Positions 16,612 to 25,216 of a stretch of DNA of 64,000 bases are shown here, in pieces; position 1 is the stretch's first letter, and each line of letters starts with the position of its first letter. The stretch comes from Hymenobacter sp. 5317J-9 (GTDB lineage: Bacteria; Bacteroidota; Bacteroidia; Cytophagales; Hymenobacteraceae). Made by a program: the position numbers and the translations under genes. The DNA lies in assembly GCF_022921075.1 (NCBI RefSeq), contig NZ_CP095050.1, positions 3,224,001 to 3,288,000 of the forward strand, read 5' to 3'. The notes beneath the pieces are model-generated. The model made no database searches, had not been told where the DNA came from, and saw nothing but the letters and a program-made list of their open reading frames with translations.

Positions 16612-17532
16612 CTAGTGCTCGTCGCGCGGCACCGTGCCGGGGGGGCTGGCGGAGGGCAGTGGCGGCTGCAGCTGCGCCAGCAGCGCCGCCGACACGTCCA
16701 GCGTGCGAATGGGGAACGGAATGACGATGCCGGCCGCGTCGAACGCCCGCTTGAGGCGCATCACGGCCTCGCTTTTGGCCCCCACGTAGTCGGCCTGCCG
16801 GGTGTAGGGAATCCAGAAGCGCAGGGTGAAGTTGATGGCGCTGTCGCCGAAGTCGGTGAACATGACTTCCACCGGCCGGTCGGGCAGCAGGTGGGGGAAG
16901 CCCTGCATGGCGGCCAGGGCCACGGCGCACACCTGCTCCAGGTCCGAGTCGTAGGCCACGCCGCAGGGCAAATCGACGCGGCGGCGGGTGGTGACGCTGT
17001 AGTTGATGACCGGGCTTTCGAACACCTTGCGGTTGGGCACGCGCACCAGCTCGCCGGTCACCTGCCGCAGGTCGAGGGTGCGCAGGTTGATGCTTTCGAT
17101 GGTGCCGAAATACTTATCGGTTTCAATGACGTCGCCCACCATGAAGGGCCGCTGCACGGCGATGATGATGCCGCTGATGAAGTTGGCCGCAATATCTTGA
17201 AACGCAAAGCCCAGCGCCAGCCCGATGATGCCCACGCCGGCCAGCAGCGAGGTCACCGTCTTGTCGAGGCTCAGCACCTCCAGCGTGAAAAACGTGCCGA
17301 TGAGCAGCGTGCCCACGTAGCACATCGTCACCACCAGGTTGTTGAGCGTGCCGCTGCCCGACACCCGCCCCAGCAGGTTGGTCACCGCTCGCCGCACCAG
17401 CCGCGCCGCGAAAAACGTGGTCACGAGAATCAGCAGGGCAATCAGTAGGTTGGGCAGCAGCAGAATAAGCTGCTGCATCCAGCCGGTGAGCTTACGCGAG
17501 AGCAGGTCGAAGGCGTGGTGAAATTCTAGCAT
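16612..17532 (-). CDS. Mechanosensitive channel (MscS family) 2
   Basis: 306 aa. Three helices (about 20-42, 58-85, 88-120) are followed by the pore segment LLAGVGIIGLALGFAFQDIA, then the beta domain RPFMVGDVIETDKYFGTIES and the cytoplasmic alpha/beta region. This is the standard MscS layout, close to E. coli MscS length. It is upstream of and codirectional with DUF2254 (74 bp), so the two may form an operon. It is clearly diverged from MscS 1 and MscS 3, so the three are not a recent tandem duplication. Confidence 0.9.
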   Translation of the reverse strand: MLEFHHAFDLLSRKLTGWMQQLILLLPNLLIALLILVTTFFAARLVRRAVTNLLGRVSGSGTLNNLVVTMCYVGTLLIGTFFTLEVLSLDKTVTSLLAGVGIIGLALGFAFQDIAANFISGIIIAVQRPFMVGDVIETDKYFGTIESINLRTLDLRQVTGELVRVPNRKVFESPVINYSVTTRRRVDLPCGVAYDSDLEQVCAVALAAMQGFPHLLPDRPVEVMFTDFGDSAINFTLRFWIPYTRQADYVGAKSEAVMRLKRAFDAAGIVIPFPIRTLDVSAALLAQLQPPLPSASPPGTVPRDEH

Positions 17533-17646
17533 GCAGCGGGCGGGGCGAGTGAGGCGTGGCCTTACCTACGGCATCCGCCGGGCTTTCGATGGGTTGCGCC
17601 CCGCCGGCTGCGCCCGAATCTGGAGGCGCGCCGGGGCCGGGGCAGC

Positions 17647-17677
17647 AAAAAAGCCTCGGCGGGGGCAGAGGCTTTTT
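17647..17677 (-). terminator. Intrinsic terminator of the TIR gene
   Basis: Stem AAAAAGCCTC/GAGGCTTTTT with a 10-nt loop and T-runs on both strands. On the minus strand it follows the TIR gene by about 130 bp and precedes the MscS 2 start, so it insulates the TIR gene from the channel gene. Confidence 0.75.
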
Positions 17678-17807
17678 GGGGTATTGCTTCTGATGATTTC
17701 AGCACTGCTATTCTATAAAATCACAAAAGGTGATTTGCTTCCGTCATTTCAATGGTACAGCACCAGTCTTGCATTCAGTAATAAAATATCGGACGCTAAC
17801 AAATTTG

Positions 17808-18647
17808 CTAAGGTTGATTGTACTTAAACGCTTTAAGTACATCATTTACTGGAACTTGATTCGACTTATATCTTTCGCCAACAGTTGTTGTTACTACTGC
17901 TTGTACCAACGTGTCTTCGGGCAAAGAAGCCCACATCTCAATCGATTTTGGCTTAAGATTATAGTCTACACTTGCGACTTGACCGAACTCTAGCTTTGCA
18001 GGAAAAGTAACGGGGACGAGTTTGTCAAATAAGTAAAAAGTATCGGTTGCACCTTCAAAAGGATGTGTCAATGTGAAATACGGTTCATTAAAATACCGAT
18101 GCTCCTTCTCAATATTTATCATGCTAACACCCAAAGCAGCGCCAAAAACACCTTGATATTCACTAATTAAAACTCTGACAGCTAAATAAATCTTGCCATC
18201 GTTCTCCTGCTCCTTTTCTGGTAAAGGAATGTTAGGCTCTTTGCCCAACTTTTTGATTACCAATGATGCAAATTCCTCTGGTGAGTACGATTTAAGGTTG
18301 ATATAACCGATTGTCGGTCTAATGCCGTCGATTTCCGTATCGTCGAATCTTGCAGGTAGAATATATTCTTCATGATTTTCTATTGCTCTTGCAATAGCAG
18401 TTTTAATCTCATGGTTTGTCCAAATCTTTTTTTTGTAATGCTGCGAAATGAAAGGAATGCAGTACCTAGCGCTTTTCCTATAAACATAGTCGAAATGAAC
18501 GCCTAAATCCTTGCCCCACAAATCAGCCTCCTCAAACTTATCGTAGAAAACTTTTATGCCATTGTCACTGAGAAAATGAGCGACTCTTTCTACGTATTCT
18601 CTGTCTTCACCTGCAAATGATAAAGTAACATCGTACTTGAAATCCAT
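17808..18647 (-). CDS. TIR-domain protein with a beta-rich C-terminal domain (possible defence NADase)
   Basis: 279 aa. Residues 1-about 135 form a TIR domain. YDVTLSFAGEDREYVERVAHFL matches box 1 (given as SFAGEDREYVERVA), and Trp76 and Glu80 in KKKIWTNHEIKTA stand where NAD-cleaving TIR domains carry their catalytic glutamate. A short Glu/Lys-rich linker (about 137-150) leads to a beta-rich domain (about 152-279) I do not recognise. Bacterial TIR proteins of this kind are often antiphage NADases that are activated by a partner or ligand. The gene is much AT-richer than its neighbours, has its own promoter-like box and terminator, and no defence partner beside it. The TIR call is firm; defence is inference. 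Confidence 0.82.
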   Translation of the reverse strand: MDFKYDVTLSFAGEDREYVERVAHFLSDNGIKVFYDKFEEADLWGKDLGVHFDYVYRKSARYCIPFISQHYKKKIWTNHEIKTAIARAIENHEEYILPARFDDTEIDGIRPTIGYINLKSYSPEEFASLVIKKLGKEPNIPLPEKEQENDGKIYLAVRVLISEYQGVFGAALGVSMINIEKEHRYFNEPYFTLTHPFEGATDTFYLFDKLVPVTFPAKLEFGQVASVDYNLKPKSIEMWASLPEDTLVQAVVTTTVGERYKSNQVPVNDVLKAFKYNQP

Positions 18648-18707
18648 AGTCTTTGGTGATTGTAGTTTTCAATCCTGCTTGCACAAACAATTCTGATTGC
18701 TGCGAGT

Positions 18708-18715
18708 CAAAGCTA
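18708..18715 (-). promoter_or_regulatory. Putative -7 box of the TIR gene
   Basis: Minus strand TAGCTTTG, an exact TAnnTTTG match, about 60 nt before the TIR start. TTTG copies upstream are at non-standard distances, so the -33 element is unclear. Confidence 0.45.
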
Positions 18716-18745
18716 CCTCAAGTAGCGCAAATCATTTACAGCAAA

Positions 18746-20650
18746 TTACTCCTTCCCCTCCACCCGAAACTTCGGGGCTGCGTAGTCCTTCGGCAGGTAA
18801 TCGGCGGGGATGGTGGTCTGGTTGCCGTCGCGGGCGGCGCGGTAGTGGGGCGACATGATTTCGACCCCGGCCGCGTTGAACTGGTCCTGGATGTGCTGGT
18901 GGATGCGCGAGTAGATGACGGCCTGGCGGCTGGCCTCGCGGGTGTAGGCGTTGAGCTGGTAGCTCACGTAGAAATCGTCGAGGCTGGTTTGGAGCACGAA
19001 GGGCGCGGGCTCGGCCAGCACGCCCTCGGCCTGCGTGGCCGCCGCGATGAGCAGCTGGTGCACCTGCGCCCAGGGCACGTCGTAGCCGATGGTGACGGTG
19101 GTGTGCAGCACGAGGCCCAGCGTGGGCGCGGCGCTGGTGTAGTTGGTGGTGTAGGAGCTCATGATGGCCGAATTCGGGATGGTAATTTCCTCGTTTTTGA
19201 TGGTGCGGATGCGCGTCACGAGCAGGTTTTTCTCGATGATGTCGCCCGTCACGTCCCCGATTTTCACCCGGTCGCCGAGCTTGTAGGCGCGCATGTAGGT
19301 GAGCACCAGCCCGGCCACAATGTTGGACAGCGACCCCGCCGAGCCAAACGTGAACAGAAACCCCAGAAACACCGACACGCCCTTGAAAATGGGCGAATCG
19401 GAGCCCGGCAGGTAGGGAAAAATCACCACCAGCAGGAAGGCAAACACCAGCACCCGCGCAATCTGGTAGGTCGGGTTGGCCCAGTCGGGGTAGAAGCCCG
19501 CGATGGTGAGCTGGCCCAGTCGGATTTCCTCCTTCAGAAAGTGCAGGCCGCGCAGCACGTAGCGGAACACCGTGACGATGACCACAATGGTAATCAGGTT
19601 GGGCAGGTAGTGCCACAGCGACAGCCCCATGCGGCGCAGCGGCGCAATGACGTAGCCCAGCAGCGTATCGGCCACGTCCTGGGTGCCGGGGAAGATGCTG
19701 AACAGCAGCGGCAGCACCAGGTAGATTATCAGGAAGATGACCACCCAGCGCAGCACATTGGCCAGCAGCAGGGCCGCGTCGAGCTCGCGCCGGGGCGTAA
19801 ACAGCTCGTACGTGCCCAGGCGGATGCCCTTGAACCACCGCTCCTCACGGGTGATGAGCTGCAGCTCCAGCCAGCGAAACAGCTGGTTCACGAGGCGCAC
19901 CACGAAGTAGAACGCCACCAGCACCAGCAGCACCAGCCCCACTTCCTTGAGCGTATTCAGCAGGCTGTGGCTTTGCTGGTACTGCGCCACGGCGTACGCA
20001 ATGCGGGCGCGGTACTGCTGGGCCAGCGAGTCGCGGCTGGTGTTCATCCACAGCGCGTCGTTGTCGGAAATGCTTTGCACCACCAGCTGGCCGTACATCA
20101 GGTCGATGGTCTGCTCCGAGGGGTAGAGGCGCAGCGAATCGGGCTGGTAGCGCACGTCGGCTTCGAGGCGCTGGATTTTCTCGGCAATGAGGTTGGCCCG
20201 CTCGCGGGGCGAAAACGGCCCCAGCTTGGTATACACAAAGAACAGCGTGTCGCGATGGGGCACCACGGGGTAGCCGCGGGCGCGCAGCTTCAGCGAGTCG
20301 ATGTGCTGGCGGGCCACGGCGCGGCGCAACGAGTCGGCGGCGCGCAGGCTTTTCAGCTCCTCCACCAACTCCCGTTCGCGGGGCCGGTTCTGGCCGTTTT
20401 TCAGGGCCAACAGCTCCTGCTGCAGCTGCGTGAGGCGGGCCGTGGTTTGGCGGCGCAGCGAGTCGAGCTGGCGCAGGGTGCGCGTGTCGGTGGTGAGGGC
20501 CACGGCCCGGGCCGAGTCGCGCGGCGCCGACGCCGGGGGCGCGGTTTGGGCGCGGGCGGCCCCCAAAGTACCCAGCCAGCTCAGAACAAGCAGCAGATAC
20601 AACGGTGTACGCGGCAACAAACGGCAATAGGCGGAAAGGGCAAGCGGCAT
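18746..20650 (-). CDS. Large MscS-family mechanosensitive channel with signal peptide (MscS 3)
   Basis: 634 aa. Start at MPLALSAYCRLL gives a signal peptide cut after GAARAQ (about residue 33). The 129-residue upstream extension of the frame is not signal-like and is rejected. Residues about 40-140 form a periplasmic coiled-coil region, and about 150-240 continue outside the membrane. At least five membrane segments follow (from about 245 on). The pore region FLFTFGSAGSLSNIVAGLVL and the MscS beta domain YKLGDRVKIGDVTGDIIEKN precede the vestibule. Large MscS proteins (YbdG/MscK-like layouts) respond to osmotic or ionic change. It is divergent from the Na+/H+ antiporter. Confidence 0.85.
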   Translation of the reverse strand: MPLALSAYCRLLPRTPLYLLLVLSWLGTLGAARAQTAPPASAPRDSARAVALTTDTRTLRQLDSLRRQTTARLTQLQQELLALKNGQNRPRERELVEELKSLRAADSLRRAVARQHIDSLKLRARGYPVVPHRDTLFFVYTKLGPFSPRERANLIAEKIQRLEADVRYQPDSLRLYPSEQTIDLMYGQLVVQSISDNDALWMNTSRDSLAQQYRARIAYAVAQYQQSHSLLNTLKEVGLVLLVLVAFYFVVRLVNQLFRWLELQLITREERWFKGIRLGTYELFTPRRELDAALLLANVLRWVVIFLIIYLVLPLLFSIFPGTQDVADTLLGYVIAPLRRMGLSLWHYLPNLITIVVIVTVFRYVLRGLHFLKEEIRLGQLTIAGFYPDWANPTYQIARVLVFAFLLVVIFPYLPGSDSPIFKGVSVFLGFLFTFGSAGSLSNIVAGLVLTYMRAYKLGDRVKIGDVTGDIIEKNLLVTRIRTIKNEEITIPNSAIMSSYTTNYTSAAPTLGLVLHTTVTIGYDVPWAQVHQLLIAAATQAEGVLAEPAPFVLQTSLDDFYVSYQLNAYTREASRQAVIYSRIHQHIQDQFNAAGVEIMSPHYRAARDGNQTTIPADYLPKDYAAPKFRVEGKE

Positions 20651-20779
20651 AGCGGCAACTGATACAGACGAGCTGCAAGGTTCAAAAAAATATGCCCAAT
20701 GCCCGCGGCTTTGGGTCGGGCACCGCATCACTGCCGAGCTTATTTTCACCTTTTTCAAAAGGCCTCCCGTTATATCCCA

Positions 20780-22042
20780 ATGGAACTCTACAATACGCTG
20801 GCGCTGCTGATTGTGGTAGCGGCCGTTTTCGGCTTCATCAACCACAAATACCTCGGGCTGCCGGGCACCATCGGGCTGATGGTGCTGGCACTGGTTTCGT
20901 CCCTGATTGCCATTGGCCTGGGCAAGCTCGGAGTAGACTGGGTAGTAACTGCCGGCAACCTGGTGCGGGGCATCGATTTTCACACCATTCTCATGCAGGT
21001 GATGCTGAGTTTCCTGCTGTTTGCCGGGGCCATTCACGTCGATGTGCGGGCCCTCGGCCGCGAGGGCGCTGCGGTGGGCGCCCTGGCCACCGTGGGCACG
21101 CTGCTGTCCACGGCCCTGGTCGGAACGGTTTTTTACTACCTGCTACCGCTGTTTGGCCGGCCCACCGATTTCATTTACTGCCTGCTCTTCGGGGCCCTCA
21201 TCTCCCCCACCGACCCCATTGCCGTGCTGGGCATCCTCAAAGCGGCCCGCATCGACAAAAAGCTGGAAATCCGCATCGTGGGCGAGTCCTTATTCAACGA
21301 CGGCATTGCCGTGGTGGTGTTTATGAGCCTGTATGAGATTGCCCGCTTCGGGGCCGGGCAGGCCACGCCGGGCGTCATCGGCCAGCTGTTTTTGCAGGAG
21401 GCAGTGGGCGGCCTCGTGCTGGGCGCGGTGCTGGGCTACGTCACGTTCTGGGCCCTGCGCAGCATCGACAACTACCAGGTAGAGGTGATGATAACGCTAG
21501 CCCTGGTGATGGGCGGCACGGCGCTGGCCACGGCGCTGCACACCTCGGGCCCGCTGGCCATTGTGGTGGCCGGGCTGATAGTGGGCGACCAGGGCCGGCA
21601 GCTGGGCATGTCGGACCTGACGCGGGACTACCTCGACAAGTTCTGGGAAATCCTTGACGAGATTCTCAACGCCGTCCTCTTCGTGCTCATCGGCCTCGAA
21701 ATGCTCGTGCTTGATATCAGCCGCACCACCCTGCTGGTGGGCGCCGTGGCCATTGTGGTGGTGCTGCTGGCTCGCCTCGCCTCCGTGGCCCTGCCCCTTA
21801 GCCTGCTGCGCCGCTTCTACCAGTTCGACCGCGCCACGCTGCGGGTGCTCACCTGGGGCGGGCTGCGGGGCGGCATCTCCGTGGCGCTGGCCCTCTCTCT
21901 CCCCGATTCCATGCCCCGCGACCTGATTGTGGGCATCACCTACGTGGTGGTTATTTTCAGCATCATTGTGCAGGGCCTCAGCATCGGGCCCCTCGTGAAG
22001 CGCCTGGGCCTGAGCACCGGCCCGGTGGCCGATGGCCACTGA
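20780..22042 (+). CDS. CPA1-family Na+(K+)/H+ antiporter
   Basis: 420 aa, about 12 hydrophobic segments. ATG 20780 (MELYNTLALL) is chosen because it begins with the first helix; the longer frame adds a non-membrane leader. The motif SPTDPIAVLGILK near 150 contains the ND/TD-type ion-binding region of NhaP-like antiporters, and VGESLFNDGIAVVVF follows with the paired Asn-Asp. The protein exchanges cytoplasmic Na+ or K+ for protons. It has no long C-terminal regulatory domain. Together with the three MscS genes it makes an ion-homeostasis neighbourhood. Confidence 0.88.
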   Translation: MELYNTLALLIVVAAVFGFINHKYLGLPGTIGLMVLALVSSLIAIGLGKLGVDWVVTAGNLVRGIDFHTILMQVMLSFLLFAGAIHVDVRALGREGAAVGALATVGTLLSTALVGTVFYYLLPLFGRPTDFIYCLLFGALISPTDPIAVLGILKAARIDKKLEIRIVGESLFNDGIAVVVFMSLYEIARFGAGQATPGVIGQLFLQEAVGGLVLGAVLGYVTFWALRSIDNYQVEVMITLALVMGGTALATALHTSGPLAIVVAGLIVGDQGRQLGMSDLTRDYLDKFWEILDEILNAVLFVLIGLEMLVLDISRTTLLVGAVAIVVVLLARLASVALPLSLLRRFYQFDRATLRVLTWGGLRGGISVALALSLPDSMPRDLIVGITYVVVIFSIIVQGLSIGPLVKRLGLSTGPVADGH

Positions 22043-22135
22043 GAAACGCACTTACAAATCGCATAAGTAGGATAGAGATACATCTTTGCTTCTCCTCATT
22101 CAACAAAACGGTTATTGCCCCCTGACGACGCAAGT

Positions 22136-22291
22136 ATGCGTCCTTCTGTCTTGTCCCTGTGGGCTAGGCACCAATTCCACCTCGCCGGCCCCAAAGCCCG
22201 CCACGACTTCCCCGGCGTGGGCCACGAGCCCTACTGGCACCGCTACCCCGCCGACTGGGAGCAGCAGACGCGGGCGTTTCTGAGCCGCTGA
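22136..22291 (+). pseudogene. Remnant of an alpha/beta hydrolase C-terminus
   Basis: A 51-codon frame (MRPSVLSLW...) whose last 36 residues include LAGPKARHDFPGVGHEPYWH, followed by RYPADWEQQTRAFLSR and a stop. This aligns almost residue for residue with the C-terminus of the hydrolase at 12960 (LAGAKARHDFAGVGHEPYWR), including the catalytic-His segment. No other part of the hydrolase is present. It could be the stump of a deleted duplicate or a piece left by recombination. Confidence 0.7.
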
Positions 22292-22313
22292 TACTCGGCA
22301 ATGGAAACAGTGG

Positions 22314-22802
22314 TTATTCCACTGCTTTTTCTACTGATTCCATCATTCTGAGGGCAGTTTGCGCCAAGCCATTGTTGGGATACACTTTTAGTACTTGCTT
22401 GTAATACGCTCTGGCTTTTAGTCCATCTCCAATTTGGCTGTAGCAAAAAGCAATGTTGCACAAAGCCATTTCACGGTAATCCATAGCGGAAGAATTCAGC
22501 AACGTGACATACCGGTATTTATCAACCCACGGGTTATTGGTAAAAAACTTGTAGCTCGATTCAAAAAATGGGATTGCACCAGCATAGTCATGCTTCTTAA
22601 CCAACTGCATTCCTTTCCGCTGGTCGCTGGCAACCACTGCTCTGAGGACATAACCGAGTAGCAAATACCCGCCAAAAGCCGGAAATACTGGGTTTGTGAA
22701 GCCAGCCAAATAGCAGACTGTCAATATTAATCCCAACACTACCATCTGAGGGAGTATTGAAATCCATGCTATTTGCTTTACTACTGGAACGTTCGAGGCC
22801 AT
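22314..22802 (-). CDS. Membrane protein with TPR-like cytoplasmic domain, unknown function
   Basis: 162 aa. Two hydrophobic segments (about 12-32 and 38-55) are followed by helical repeats that look tetratricopeptide-like (YAGAIPFFESSYKFF, ALCNIAFCYSQIGDGLKARAYYKQVL). The composition is AT-rich relative to neighbours. I do not recognise the family. It is convergent with the hydrolase remnant and divergent from dnaK. Confidence 0.6.
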   Translation of the reverse strand: MASNVPVVKQIAWISILPQMVVLGLILTVCYLAGFTNPVFPAFGGYLLLGYVLRAVVASDQRKGMQLVKKHDYAGAIPFFESSYKFFTNNPWVDKYRYVTLLNSSAMDYREMALCNIAFCYSQIGDGLKARAYYKQVLKVYPNNGLAQTALRMMESVEKAVE

Positions 22803-22955
22803 CTGTTTTGAATTACTCCACTTATAACTGCCGGTTAAAGTAGCGCAGGAAACAATAAAGCAGCCGCCATTTCCGCCCCCTTGTCAGGAAAATTCTGGCC
22901 TCCCGCAACAATTCCCGCCACCGCGTCGGATAACCTCCATCCTGGCGGCCGAATC

Positions 22956-22972
22956 GGTGACAATCTGTCACC
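22956..22972. promoter_or_regulatory. Palindrome upstream of dnaK
   Basis: GGTGACAATCTGTCACC, a perfect 7-3-7 inverted repeat about 100 nt before the dnaK start. It is a plausible regulator site for the heat-shock gene. It is not the CIRCE element (TTAGCACTC-N9-GAGTGCTAA). Confidence 0.45.
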
Positions 22973-23074
22973 AAATCGACGCTGGTACGTTGCTTGTAAT
23001 CCCCGGTCAGCGGCTGCGAAGCTGCCTCGAACCTGACACATTCCTCTCCTCATCTTAACCAACACACCCCTCTC

Positions 23075-25021
23075 ATGGGCAAAATAATCGGCATTGACCT
23101 CGGCACCACCAACTCGTGCGTAGCCGTAATGGAAGGCAACGAACCCGTTGTAATTCCCAACAGCGAAGGCCGCCGCACCACCCCCAGCATCGTCGCTTTC
23201 CTCGACGGGGGCAAGGGCGAGCGCAAAGTGGGCGACCCGGCTAAACGCCAGGCCGTTACCAACCCCAAGAATACGATTTCCAGCATCAAGCGCTTCATGG
23301 GCCGCCACTTCAACGAGGTGACCGCCGAGCAGAAGCACGTTTCCTACGACGTCGTAGCCGGCCCCAACAACACGGTAGCCGTGAAGATTGGCGACCGCAA
23401 CTACACGCCGCAGGAAATCTCGGCCATGGTGCTCCAGAAAATGAAGCAAACCGCTGAGGATTACCTTGGCACGACCATAACCGAAGCCGTTATCACGGTA
23501 CCCGCTTACTTCAACGACGCCCAGCGCCAGGCCACCAAAGAAGCTGGTGCCATCGCCGGGCTCGACGTGAAGCGCATCATCAACGAGCCCACCGCCGCCG
23601 CCCTGGCCTACGGCCTCGACAAGAAGCACAAAGACCAGAAAATCGCCGTGTACGACCTCGGCGGTGGCACGTTCGACATCTCCATCCTGGAGCTCGGCGA
23701 CGGCGTGTTTGAAGTACTGAGCACCAACGGCGACACCCACCTCGGCGGCGATGACTTCGACCAGGTTATCATCAACTTCCTCGCCGACCAGTTCAGCAGC
23801 GAAAACGAAGGCCTCGACCTGCGCAAAGACCCCATGGCCCTCCAGCGCCTGAAAGAAGCCGCTGAGAAAGCCAAAGTGGAGCTCTCCAGCTCGACCGAAA
23901 CTGAAATCAACCTGCCCTACATCACCGCCACGGCCTCGGGCCCCAAGCACCTGGTGGTGAAACTGAGCCGCGCCAAGTTTGAGCAGCTCGCCGACGAACT
24001 CGTGCGCCGCTCGATGGACCCGGTGAAAAAAGCGCTGCAAGACGCCGGCCTGAGCACTTCGGACATCAACGAGGTTATTCTCGTGGGTGGCTCGACCCGC
24101 ATTCCCCGCATCCAGGAGGAAGTGGAGAAGTTCTTCGGCAAGAAGCCTTCGAAAGGCGTGAACCCCGACGAAGTAGTGGCCATCGGTGCTGCCATCCAGG
24201 GCGGTGTGCTGACCGGCGAAGTGAAGGACGTTCTGCTGCTCGACGTGACTCCCCTTTCGCTCGGCATCGAGACGATGGGCGGCGTAATGACCAAGCTCAT
24301 CGAGTCGAACACGACCATTCCGACCAAGAAATCGGAAACCTTCTCGACGGCTTCGGACAACCAGCCTTCGGTAGAAATCCACGTGCTGCAAGGCGAGCGT
24401 CCGCTGGCCAGCCAGAACCGCACCATCGGCAAGTTCCACCTCGACAGCATCCCGCCCGCACCCCGTGGCGTGCCGCAAATTGAGGTAATCTTCGACATCG
24501 ACGCCAACGGCATCCTGAACGTAACCGCCAAGGACAAAGGCACCGGCAAGGAGCAGAAAATCCGCATCGAAGCCAGCAGCGGCCTGAGCGAGGACGACAT
24601 CAAGCGCATGCGCGACGAAGCCGCCGCCAACGCCGACGCTGACAAAGCCGAAACCGAGCGCATCGGCAAGATGAACGCCGCCGACTCGATGATTTTCCAG
24701 ACCGAGAAGCAGCTGAAAGAGTACGGTGAGAAGCTGAGCGGTGGCAACAAAACCGCCATCGAAGGCGCGCTGGCCGACCTCAAATCGGCCCACGAAGCCA
24801 AGGACCTCGCCCGCATCGACAGCGCCATGGAGGCCATCAACGCCGCCTGGCAGGCCGCCTCGCAGGAGATGTACGCCGCGGGTGGCGCTGACGGCCAGGG
24901 CGGCCAGCCCGGCGGGGGCTTCCCCGGCGGCGACGGCGGTGCCCAGGGCGGCAACGGCCAAGGCCAGCCGGCTGGTGACCACGTGACCGACGTGGACTAC
25001 GAAGAAGTAGACGGCAAATAA
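23075..25021 (+). CDS. dnaK: Molecular chaperone DnaK (Hsp70)
   Basis: 648 aa, full length. ATPase domain starts [18 protein letters not shown], with [15 protein letters not shown] near 193 and [14 protein letters not shown] near 335. The interdomain linker [16 protein letters not shown] near 388 is intact, and the lid ends in a Gly-rich tail closing with [10 protein letters not shown]. It folds and refolds proteins with DnaJ and GrpE, neither of which is adjacent. The 272-bp upstream region holds a 7-3-7 palindrome but no clear TAnnTTTG box. A strong terminator follows. Confidence 0.98.
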   Translation: MGKIIGIDLGTTNSCVAVMEGNEPVVIPNSEGRRTTPSIVAFLDGGKGERKVGDPAKRQAVTNPKNTISSIKRFMGRHFNEVTAEQKHVSYDVVAGPNNTVAVKIGDRNYTPQEISAMVLQKMKQTAEDYLGTTITEAVITVPAYFNDAQRQATKEAGAIAGLDVKRIINEPTAAALAYGLDKKHKDQKIAVYDLGGGTFDISILELGDGVFEVLSTNGDTHLGGDDFDQVIINFLADQFSSENEGLDLRKDPMALQRLKEAAEKAKVELSSSTETEINLPYITATASGPKHLVVKLSRAKFEQLADELVRRSMDPVKKALQDAGLSTSDINEVILVGGSTRIPRIQEEVEKFFGKKPSKGVNPDEVVAIGAAIQGGVLTGEVKDVLLLDVTPLSLGIETMGGVMTKLIESNTTIPTKKSETFSTASDNQPSVEIHVLQGERPLASQNRTIGKFHLDSIPPAPRGVPQIEVIFDIDANGILNVTAKDKGTGKEQKIRIEASSGLSEDDIKRMRDEAAANADADKAETERIGKMNAADSMIFQTEKQLKEYGEKLSGGNKTAIEGALADLKSAHEAKDLARIDSAMEAINAAWQAASQEMYAAGGADGQGGQPGGGFPGGDGGAQGGNGQGQPAGDHVTDVDYEEVDGK

Positions 25022-25072
25022 GCCCGTAGATTCCAGGGACTGTTGGATTTAACACCATTCAACAAGCCCGTG

Positions 25073-25107
25073 AAAAAGGCCGGAGGCAGCAGCTTCCGGC
25101 CTTTTTT
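25073..25107 (+). terminator. dnaK terminator
   Basis: AAAAAGGCCGGA and its near-complement TTCCGGCCTTTTTT around a short loop, ending in a T-run; 51 bp after the dnaK stop. Confidence 0.88.
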
Positions 25108-25216
25108 GTTGTCGCAGCTTTACCTTTAACCCTGCTTGCTCTTTCGCGTAAGCAGCGCAGTGCCCCGAAATCTGTTGCTTCGGCGCGGCTTTCTGTCCCG
25201 ACTCCCATTTTTTCTT

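Noticed and set aside
17808-18647. TIR gene as part of a Thoeris, TIR-STING or TIR-Argonaute system
   Set aside because: No sirtuin-like, SLOG, STING or Argonaute domain is seen in the C-terminal half or in adjacent genes.
18653-20662. Long antisense frame opposite MscS 3 (669 codons)
   Set aside because: His/Gln/Ala-rich composition, typical of the complement of a GC-rich gene. The MscS frame on the other strand has clear family motifs.
22086-22283. Frame at 22086 as a gene
   Set aside because: It is in a different frame from the hydrolase-like remnant and its Pro/Thr-rich tail is the remnant read out of frame.
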